Shown piece after piece: positions 1 to 5,402 of a DNA stretch of 5,402 bases. A program made the position numbers and the translations under genes. The DNA is from Peptostreptococcaceae bacterium oral taxon 113 str. W5053 (lineage in GTDB: Bacteria > Bacillota > Clostridia > Tissierellales > Peptoniphilaceae), in assembly GCA_000467935.1 (NCBI GenBank), contig KI259740.1, positions 1-5,402 on the forward strand, in the 5' to 3' direction. The notes below the pieces were generated by a model, which was not told where the DNA came from, searched no databases, and saw only the letters and a list, made by a program, of their open reading frames with translations. The stretch's first letter is position 1; each line of letters begins with the position of its first letter.

Positions 1-1317
1 TTGACAAGAATTTTAAACGGATTGATTCCGCATCATTATGGCGGAATTTTTAATGGAGAAGTAAAATTATTTGATAAAAATCTGATGGACTATAAAAAAG
101 GCGAGCTTGCAAAATATATCGGCAATGTATTTCAAAATCCATCGGATCAGTTTTTTGCTACCATTGCGGAAGAAGAAGTCGCCTTTGTCGGAGAAAACTT
201 AGGAATGCCCCTTGAGGAATTAAAGCAAAAAACAAAAGAAGCCTTTGAGAAAATGGGGATTAGCGACTTGATGGATAAGAAACTTTCGGAACTTTCCGGC
301 GGACAAAAACAAAAAGTAGCAATTGCTTCCACTTTGCTATATGATACCCAAATTGTTTTCTTTGATGAGCCTTCTTCCAATTTGGATTATCAAGGGATTG
401 TCCAGTTTAGAGATATTGTTTGCACTTTAAGAGAGATGGGAAAGACGGTTATTATTGCGGAACATCGATTGTTCTTTTTAAATGATTTATATGACCGCTT
501 AATCTATATGAAAGACGGGACGATCGAGAGGGTGTTTTCTCAAGGAGAACTCACAGAGAATGACTGCAAAAAATATGGATTGCGAGCAATCAGTTATAGG
601 TCCCTGAAAGCACAAAACTTGGGTGCGGAACAAGAGAAGGCTGCGAGTATCGTGGATTTAAGTATCAATATCGGAAAACAGGAACTCATAAAGAATCTTT
701 CCTTTGATCTTCATTATGGAGAAATCATGGCAATCATCGGGAAAAATGGAATCGGGAAAACAACATTAGGAAGAACTTTAGCGGGCTTAATTAAAAATAA
801 AGGGAAAATAAGCTATGGAAAAACAACGAAAGAAAGATTGAAGCAATCATACTATATGATGCAGGATGTGGATTATCAAATTTTCTTTGATACGGTGGAA
901 AATGAACTGATCCCTAAAAATAAAGTGAAAGATAGTGAATATCTGAAAGAAGTCACCTCCTACATTAGGGCGATTGATTTGTGGGATAAAAAAATGGATC
1001 ATCCGCAAGAGCTTTCCGGTGGGCAAAAGCAAAGGCTTGCACTTGCCACTGCCTTTTTAAGTGAAAGGAAAATCATTATATTGGACGAGCCGACTTCAGG
1101 GCTTGATTACAAAAGAATGAAAGAAATAGGAGCTATGATAAGGAAGTATGCCGCTAAGAGACCGGTGATTATTATTACCCATGATTTAGAACTTCTCTTT
1201 GAGGTGTGTAATACGGTGCTGATGATTGATGACAAGACTTATAAAAAAATACCTGTAAAAGAGAATGAAGTTGAAATATCGGATTTTTTATTTACATCGA
1301 TTAAAACGATGTTTTAA
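1..1317 (+). CDS. ECF-type transporter double ATPase (CbiO/EcfA-like), 5' partial
   Basis: This is the energy-coupling ATPase of an ECF-type ABC importer, with two ATPase domains fused in one cytoplasmic chain. Counting from the first visible codon, domain 1 has the Q-loop Gln45 in a QNPSDQ context typical of CbiO/EcfA proteins, LSGGQ at 98-102, Walker B ending D122-E123, D-loop SNLD and switch His155. Its Walker A is missing: the window opens at residues TRILNGLIP, which normally follow GKST closely, so the first TTG is an internal Leu codon and not a start. About 40-50 residues are probably lost. Domain 2 is complete: Walker A GKNGIGKTT at 247-255, Gln288, LSGGQ at 338-342, D362-E363, SGLD and His394. 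Such proteins work with an EcfT/CbiQ membrane protein and a substrate-binding S component; neither is here, and they are probably upstream. The substrate is unknown (a vitamin, metal or other small molecule). The family call is firm. Confidence 0.93.
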   Translation: MTRILNGLIPHHYGGIFNGEVKLFDKNLMDYKKGELAKYIGNVFQNPSDQFFATIAEEEVAFVGENLGMPLEELKQKTKEAFEKMGISDLMDKKLSELSGGQKQKVAIASTLLYDTQIVFFDEPSSNLDYQGIVQFRDIVCTLREMGKTVIIAEHRLFFLNDLYDRLIYMKDGTIERVFSQGELTENDCKKYGLRAISYRSLKAQNLGAEQEKAASIVDLSINIGKQELIKNLSFDLHYGEIMAIIGKNGIGKTTLGRTLAGLIKNKGKISYGKTTKERLKQSYYMMQDVDYQIFFDTVENELIPKNKVKDSEYLKEVTSYIRAIDLWDKKMDHPQELSGGQKQRLALATAFLSERKIIILDEPTSGLDYKRMKEIGAMIRKYAAKRPVIIITHDLELLFEVCNTVLMIDDKTYKKIPVKENEVEISDFLFTSIKTMF

Positions 1318-1318
1318 T
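1291..1318 (+). promoter_or_regulatory. Possible internal promoter ahead of the tetR-like gene
   Basis: TTTACA at 1291-1296 matches five of six bases of a sigma-A -35 box. TTTAAT at 1313-1318 matches five of six of a -10 box, with a 16-base spacer. It lies over the last codons of the ECF ATPase gene. An inverted repeat fills the spacer, as an operator might. Against it: the predicted start, near 1325, would cut off most of the tetR ribosome binding site at 1320-1326, and such matches are common by chance in AT-rich DNA. Confidence 0.3.
1294..1312. repeat. Inverted repeat, candidate TetR operator or weak hairpin
   Basis: ACATCG (1294-1299) and CGATGT (1307-1312) are perfect reverse complements, separated by seven AT-only bases. 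The repeat spans the stop-codon end of the double ATPase gene, about 20 bases before the regulator gene. TetR-family dimers bind palindromes, often next to their own gene, so this could be an autoregulatory operator. It is also followed by TTTAATT and could act as a weak RNA hairpin, but six pairs and a short, broken T run are poor for a terminator. Confidence 0.35.
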
Positions 1319-1320
1319 TA

Positions 1321-1375
1321 GGAGAGAGAAATGGCTTTATGGGTTGAAGCAGCAAAAGAAAATATTCTTCTCTCC
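1321..1375 (+). promoter_or_regulatory. Possible RNA stem masking the tetR ribosome binding site
   Basis: The Shine-Dalgarno region GGAGAGA (1321-1327) is perfectly complementary to TCTCTCC (1369-1375), inside codons 13-15 of the regulator gene. With one bulged T at 1368, pairing continues through G1328-A1330 with 1365-1367, right up to the ATG at 1331. The loop is about 34 bases and holds the start codon. In mRNA this would reduce ribosome access and lower expression of the repressor. It is read by eye; no folding energy was calculated. Confidence 0.35.
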
Positions 1376-1945
1376 GCAAAAAAGGAGTTTATGGAAAAAG
1401 GTTTTTTAGAATCTTCCATAAGAACTATTGCAGAGCAGGCACAGACGAGTCCCGGTTCAATTTATGTTCGTTTCGGTAATAAAGAGAAACTATTTGCATA
1501 TTTTGTTGAACGGCATTCAAGTCATATAATAGACAAAATGAAAAACTATCTCGAACAATTTTCGAACAAGGATAAGTCAAGACAAATAACAGAAAGAAAA
1601 ACAACAAGTCCTAAGTTTGCAATAGAATTATTGGAATATATTTATAAATATCAAGACGAATTTTACCTTTTAATTTGTTGTTCAAAAGGCACAAAATATG
1701 AGCAATTTATAGAAGAGTTGTCGGATTTAGAAAGTGAATATACTTTTAAATATTTAAGGGTCATTGATGATGAGATCAAGAATAAACCTAAAGTAACAGC
1801 TGATTTTCTTCATATGGTTAACAGAGCTTTTTTTGATGGTTTTTTTGAAGTTGTCAGACATCGCTTTGACAAGGAAAAAGCCATAGAACACATAGAGAAA
1901 CTAATGCTTTTCTATAATGCGGGATGGGAAAAGTTCTTGGTATAA
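1331..1945 (+). CDS. TetR/AcrR-family transcriptional regulator
   Basis: This 204-residue protein has the usual TetR size and plan: an N-terminal helix-turn-helix DNA-binding domain followed by an all-helical ligand-binding and dimerisation domain. The DNA-binding part spans about residues 8-55, with the core IAEQAQTSPGSIYVRFGNKE at 33-52; the recognition helix lies around TSPGSIYVRF. The C-terminal part is family-specific and contains LLICCSKGTKYEQF near 113-126, whose Cys116-Cys117 are the only cysteines in the protein. The start at 1331 follows AGGAGAG and gives the expected short N-terminus. The gene sits 13 bases after the double ATPase and 16 bases before the first half-transporter, so it is most likely co-transcribed and represses its own operon until an inducer, perhaps the transported compound, binds. 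Its middle is more AT-rich than the flanking genes. The ligand is unknown. No membrane segment is seen. Confidence 0.93.
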   Translation: MALWVEAAKENILLSAKKEFMEKGFLESSIRTIAEQAQTSPGSIYVRFGNKEKLFAYFVERHSSHIIDKMKNYLEQFSNKDKSRQITERKTTSPKFAIELLEYIYKYQDEFYLLICCSKGTKYEQFIEELSDLESEYTFKYLRVIDDEIKNKPKVTADFLHMVNRAFFDGFFEVVRHRFDKEKAIEHIEKLMLFYNAGWEKFLV

Positions 1946-1971
1946 GAGGAGGATTTAAATTATGAATTTAA
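1945..1971 (+). promoter_or_regulatory. Strong ribosome binding site of the first half-transporter, with AT stem around its ATG
   Basis: AGAGGAGG (1945-1952) begins on the last base of the tetR stop codon and lies nine bases before the ATG at 1962, which fixes that start. The start codon is flanked by the perfect inverted repeat TTAAATT (1955-1961) and AATTTAA (1965-1971), which would place ATG in a three-base loop. The stem has only A-T pairs and may be chance. Confidence 0.6.
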
Positions 1972-3689
1972 TCAAACAGTATGTAAAAGAATATAAGAAC
2001 ACTTACATTCAATCCGTTCTATTGGCAGTTTTAGGAGTGGTATCCGGTCTTGCCGCATATATCGTATTAGCAAAAATGATTGTAGGACTGATTGGAAAAA
2101 ACACAGAATTCGGGTTTTATTTGAAATACGGTCTTATGGTATTAGCCGCAATGGTCTTGAAGGAAATCTTTGCGGCGGCTTCCACTTCCATATCGCATCA
2201 GGCAACTTTTTATTCTTTAAAAAGAATAAGGGAAGAAATTTCTAAAAAACTGTTTCGGATGCCCCTTGGAAAGGTTATGAATATTTCTTCCGGTAAGCTC
2301 AAGAATATTATTGTGGATCAGGTCGATTCCATGGAAACAACCTTAGCACATATTATTCCTGAGATGACTGCCAATATCATCGGTCCGATTCTCTTGCTGA
2401 TCTATATGTTTATTTTGGATTGGAGATTGGCACTTGTTTCCCTGATTCCTCTTGTGATTGGAATGTTCTGTATGAAATCGGTGATGAGTTCTTATGGAAA
2501 AAAGTATCAGCAATCGGTAGAAATCAATCAAAGAATGAATAATGCAGTAGTTGAATATATCGGTGGAATTGAGGTCATCAAGATGTTCAATCAAAGCGAA
2601 ACTTCCTATCAGAAATACAGTGGTGCAGTCCATGAAAATGCCTCGTTTTACTATCATTGGATGAAGGAAGCGATGATCGGTGTGTCTGCATACAGAAAAA
2701 TTTCACCTATGTCCCTGCTCACAATCCTGCCGTTAGGAATTTATTTTTATTTAAATGGCTCTTTAACAATAGCGACCTTTATAACCATTATTATACTTTC
2801 CTTCGGAACGGTGGAAAATATATTGACGGCGACCAATTATATGGACGATCTGTCCAGAATAGGAACGATTACCAAAGAAATTGGATTGATTTTGGATGCC
2901 CCTGATCTTGAGCATGGTAAAGTGAATGTTTCGTTATTCGGTAGTGCTATTGAACTGAAAAATGTGGATTTTTCCTATGTGGAAGATAAGAAGATATTAG
3001 AAGGAGTCAGCTTATCTATTGGAGAAAATCAGGTAACCGCATTTGTCGGTCCGTCAGGAGGCGGAAAATCGACCATTACAAAACTGATTGCAGGTTTTTG
3101 GAATGCAGATGCCGGAGAAGTAAGTATCGGAGGAAAAAACATCAAAGAGATTCCGCTGGAACAGTTATCCGAAACCATTTCTTATGTATCGCAGGACAAC
3201 TATCTATTCGATATGTCTGTCAGAGAAAATATAAGAATCGGAAAGCCGTCGGCAAGTGATAAAGAAGTAGAAGAAATAGCAAAATTATCCGGCTGTGATG
3301 AATTTATTAGAGGATTATCAAATGGCTATGATACGGTTGCGGGTGAAGGCGGAGGGCATTTGTCCGGAGGAGAAAAGCAAAGAATTTCTATCGCAAGAGC
3401 CATGCTGAAAAATGCACCAATCGTCATTTTAGATGAAGCAACCTCCTATATGGATACCGAAAATGAGAGCATCGTTCAGGAAGCCATCAGCAATTTGGTG
3501 AAAGGAAAAACATTGATTTTAATTGCACATAGGCTTAGAACCGTTGTTAATGCAGATAAAATATTTGTGGTCGAAAACGGGAAGATTGAAAGCTGTGGAC
3601 AGCATGAGGAGCTTTTAGAAACATCAAAAGTCTATTCCTCTTTGTGGAAAGCTGCGGGAAAGGAGGAGCGTTATGATTACAGTATTTAA
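1962..3689 (+). CDS. ABC transporter, fused permease-ATPase half-transporter (first subunit)
   Basis: This 575-residue protein has an N-terminal six-helix membrane domain fused to a C-terminal ATPase domain, the exporter-type (type IV) fold. Hydrophobic segments lie near residues 17-43, 55-75, 135-153, 156-175, 248-265 and 267-285. The ATPase domain starts near 330 and has Walker A GPSGGGKST at 363-371, Q-loop Gln411, signature LSGGE at 467-471, Walker B ILDEA with catalytic Glu492, and switch His523. The D-loop reads SYMD instead of the common SALD. The start at 1962 has a strong AGAGGAGG site. The next gene begins inside its last codons, so the two proteins probably form a heterodimer in the cytoplasmic membrane. 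The overall style resembles YbtP/YbtQ-like siderophore importers and the streptococcal equibactin transporters, from memory and without alignment. A drug or haem exporter remains possible, and direction and substrate cannot be read from the sequence. Confidence 0.93.
   Translation: MNLIKQYVKEYKNTYIQSVLLAVLGVVSGLAAYIVLAKMIVGLIGKNTEFGFYLKYGLMVLAAMVLKEIFAAASTSISHQATFYSLKRIREEISKKLFRMPLGKVMNISSGKLKNIIVDQVDSMETTLAHIIPEMTANIIGPILLLIYMFILDWRLALVSLIPLVIGMFCMKSVMSSYGKKYQQSVEINQRMNNAVVEYIGGIEVIKMFNQSETSYQKYSGAVHENASFYYHWMKEAMIGVSAYRKISPMSLLTILPLGIYFYLNGSLTIATFITIIILSFGTVENILTATNYMDDLSRIGTITKEIGLILDAPDLEHGKVNVSLFGSAIELKNVDFSYVEDKKILEGVSLSIGENQVTAFVGPSGGGKSTITKLIAGFWNADAGEVSIGGKNIKEIPLEQLSETISYVSQDNYLFDMSVRENIRIGKPSASDKEVEEIAKLSGCDEFIRGLSNGYDTVAGEGGGHLSGGEKQRISIARAMLKNAPIVILDEATSYMDTENESIVQEAISNLVKGKTLILIAHRLRTVVNADKIFVVENGKIESCGQHEELLETSKVYSSLWKAAGKEERYDYSI
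3660..3666 (+). promoter_or_regulatory. Ribosome binding site of the second half-transporter, inside the first
   Basis: AAGGAGG lies six bases before the ATG at 3673 and entirely within the coding end of the preceding gene. It decides the start of the second half-transporter and, with the 17-base overlap, points to translational coupling of the two subunits. Confidence 0.8.
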
Positions 3690-5402
3690 GAAAATATGGA
3701 ACTTTGCGGAAAAGGAACAATCGAATATACGAAAGTCCATTATTGTCGGCTTCCTTTGTGCGGCGTTTAACGCAATGCAAATGGGCGGTGTGTATTATGT
3801 TCTCGTTAAAATATTTGACGAAACTCTTTCCGTGAAGGATATAGCCGTTGTCTTAGGGATTCTTCTTGTCAGCTTAGTCGGAAAGATTATCACGCAATAT
3901 GTTTCTCAGTTGGAACAAACGCATGCCGGCTATTTTATGGCAGCGGATAAAAGAATTCGTATCGGAAACAAGCTGAAAAAAGTACCGATGGGATTTTTCA
4001 GTGAATTCAGCTTAGGAAAGATTACAACAATGAGTACCACCACTCTCAGCCAGATTGAAATGCAGGTACCGATGTTGCTTGTGCTTGTTTTAGGCGGATT
4101 ACTCAATACTTTTGTTTTTGCCTTAGCCTTGTTTTATTTGCATATAATGGTGGGAATCACCGCAGTTTTAGGAATCCTTGCATTTTTTATTGTCACTTAT
4201 TTTATGGAGAAAAAGTCAAGAGAAAATGCAAGTGAAATTGGTATCGCTCAAACACATTTGACAAAACAGGTACTGGAAACTGTACAGGGAATGCAGGTGA
4301 TTAAATCGTACAATTTAGGCGGCAAGAATAATAAAGAACTTAGCAATGCGTTTGAAGAAAACTGCAATATTACAATGAAACTTGAAAAAACCATGACTCC
4401 ATATATCGCCTTGCAGAGAATTGTCCTTGGAATCAGTATTGCTGCTATTATTATTTTATCTGTCAAGTATTACATGGAGGGAAATATGATTTTGGCAGAT
4501 GCAATTATGTCAATGATTGCCGGTTTTATTATCTTTGAGGGAATCAAGGCGGCAGGAAGTTCTATGGCAATACTGAGAATTGCGGAAAACTCCATCGACA
4601 GCTTGAAATATTTGGAACAGATTCCTGAAATAAAAGAAGGACAGGAAACAAGTCCAATCCGTCACCCTAATATTGAATTTAAAGATGTTTCTTTCGCTTA
4701 TGATGAAAAGACGATTTTAGATCATATTTCCTGTGAGATGAAGAAAAACACCATTACTGCCATTGTCGGTCCGTCCGGAAGCGGAAAGACGACTTTTTGC
4801 AATCTGATTGCAAGATTTTGGGATGTGAATACAGGAGAAATCTTAATAGGTGGGAAGAACATTAAAGAGTATACTCTGCCCCATCTGATGAGTCATATCG
4901 CTATGGTATTTCAGAGTGTCTATCTCTTTGAAGATACGATTGAAAATAATATCAAGTTCGGTGTGCCGAATGCGACAAGAGAAGAAGTCATAGACGCTGC
5001 TAAAAAGGCGATGTGCCATGATTTTATAGAAGCCTTGCCGAATGGGTACGATACATTGATTGGTGAAGGTGGAGCCACTCTTTCCGGTGGAGAAAAGCAG
5101 AGGATTTCCGTTGCCAGAGCTATGTTGAAAGATGCCCCGATTGTCATTTTTGACGAAGCCACAGCAAATATTGATCCGGAAAATGAAGATAAGCTAAAGG
5201 CTGCTATTGAAGAACTGACAAAGAACAAAACCATTATTATGATTGCTCACAGGCTTTCTACGATACGAAACGCCGATCAGATTTTAGTTTTAAATAACGG
5301 AAAAATAGAACAACGAGGAAATCATGAAGAACTGATGAAGCAAGGCGGTTTATATAAAACATTGATCAATATGAAAAATAAAGCAACAGTTTGGAAGATT
5401 GC
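3673..5402 (+). CDS. ABC transporter, fused permease-ATPase half-transporter (second subunit), 3' partial
   Basis: This frame is open from the ATG at 3673 to the right edge, with 576 full codons and no stop, so it is probably missing only its last few residues or little more. It has the same plan as its upstream neighbour. Membrane segments lie near residues 22-46, 56-77, 131-154, 157-178, 246-265 and 275-293. The ATPase domain starts near 335 and has Walker A GPSGSGKTT at 366-374, Q-loop Gln414, LSGGE at 470-474, Walker B IFDEA with catalytic Glu495, D-loop ANID and switch His526. All ATP-hydrolysis residues are therefore present. It overlaps the preceding gene by 17 bases in another frame and has its own AAGGAGG site. 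The two proteins are clearly related but diverged, most strongly in the membrane half, which fits two different subunits of one heterodimer. The likely substrate is the same as for its partner: siderophore/metal uptake is suggested by family style, export is the alternative. Confidence 0.93.
   Translation, partial: MITVFKKIWNFAEKEQSNIRKSIIVGFLCAAFNAMQMGGVYYVLVKIFDETLSVKDIAVVLGILLVSLVGKIITQYVSQLEQTHAGYFMAADKRIRIGNKLKKVPMGFFSEFSLGKITTMSTTTLSQIEMQVPMLLVLVLGGLLNTFVFALALFYLHIMVGITAVLGILAFFIVTYFMEKKSRENASEIGIAQTHLTKQVLETVQGMQVIKSYNLGGKNNKELSNAFEENCNITMKLEKTMTPYIALQRIVLGISIAAIIILSVKYYMEGNMILADAIMSMIAGFIIFEGIKAAGSSMAILRIAENSIDSLKYLEQIPEIKEGQETSPIRHPNIEFKDVSFAYDEKTILDHISCEMKKNTITAIVGPSGSGKTTFCNLIARFWDVNTGEILIGGKNIKEYTLPHLMSHIAMVFQSVYLFEDTIENNIKFGVPNATREEVIDAAKKAMCHDFIEALPNGYDTLIGEGGATLSGGEKQRISVARAMLKDAPIVIFDEATANIDPENEDKLKAAIEELTKNKTIIMIAHRLSTIRNADQILVLNNGKIEQRGNHEELMKQGGLYKTLINMKNKATVWKI

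Noticed and set aside
1..3. TTG as the start codon of the first gene
   Set aside because: The first visible residues match the stretch right after Walker A of a CbiO-type ATPase, and domain 1 lacks its Walker A, so the gene begins before the window.
1294..1319. Rho-independent terminator after the double ATPase gene
   Set aside because: The stem has only six pairs and the following T run is broken by AA; the close spacing to tetR also argues for read-through.
2343..2657. Minus-strand open frame of 104 codons
   Set aside because: It is antisense to the membrane domain of the first half-transporter; its product has no recognisable domain.
2657..2905. Plus-strand open frame of 82 codons
   Set aside because: It is out of frame inside the first half-transporter, whose reading frame is continuous and complete through this stretch, so it is neither a gene nor evidence of a frameshift.
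3547..3780. Minus-strand open frame across the junction of the two half-transporters
   Set aside because: It is antisense to two well-supported genes and has no recognisable domain.
4920..5234. Minus-strand open frame of 104 codons
   Set aside because: It lies antisense to the conserved ATPase domain of the second half-transporter, has a Ser/Phe-rich low-information product and no sign of its own gene context.
1..5402. Mobile element, CRISPR array, tRNA/rRNA or riboswitch
   Set aside because: No transposase, integrase, regularly spaced repeat or structured non-coding stretch is visible; the window is almost wholly protein-coding. An integrative element around it cannot be judged from this segment.

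Overview
The window looks like DNA from a low-GC Gram-positive bacterium (Bacillota, probably clostridial or streptococcal-like). The evidence is its AT-rich composition, strong AGGAGG-type ribosome binding sites, very short gene spacings, and the protein families present. The species cannot be named from the sequence. Nearly all of it is coding, on the + strand, and it reads as one compact operon segment entering at the left edge and leaving at the right edge.

Layout: (1) 1-1317 is the 3' part of a gene for a fused double ATPase of the ECF/CbiO type. The window opens just after its first Walker A motif. (2) 1331-1945 is a TetR/AcrR-family regulator, 13 bases downstream. (3) 1962-3689 is a complete half-size ABC transporter with a membrane domain fused to an ATPase domain. 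(4) 3673-5402 is a second, related half-transporter that overlaps the first by 17 bases. It is still open at the right edge, with at least 576 codons, and is probably missing only its last few residues or little more. There is no gene-free stretch longer than 16 bases.

How they may work together: genes 3 and 4 are tandem, unequal paralogues with coupled translation, which fits a heterodimeric transporter. Both keep a full set of ATPase motifs. Their sequence style recalls the YbtP/YbtQ and EqbH/EqbI type of fused permease-ATPases associated with siderophore or metal uptake, but an exporter role (drug, haem, peptide) is not excluded. The upstream double ATPase should energise an ECF-type importer whose membrane parts (T and S components) would lie outside the window, most likely to the left. 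The TetR protein sits between the two transporter modules and is the obvious candidate to control one or both. Regulatory candidates cluster at the start of tetR: a promoter-like pair with a 6-bp inverted repeat between its boxes, and an RNA pairing that could hide the tetR ribosome binding site. These are predictions by eye.

No RNA gene, mobile element, CRISPR array or integrase was seen. The possible novelty is the combined ECF plus TetR plus heterodimeric ABC arrangement and its control, not a new protein fold.
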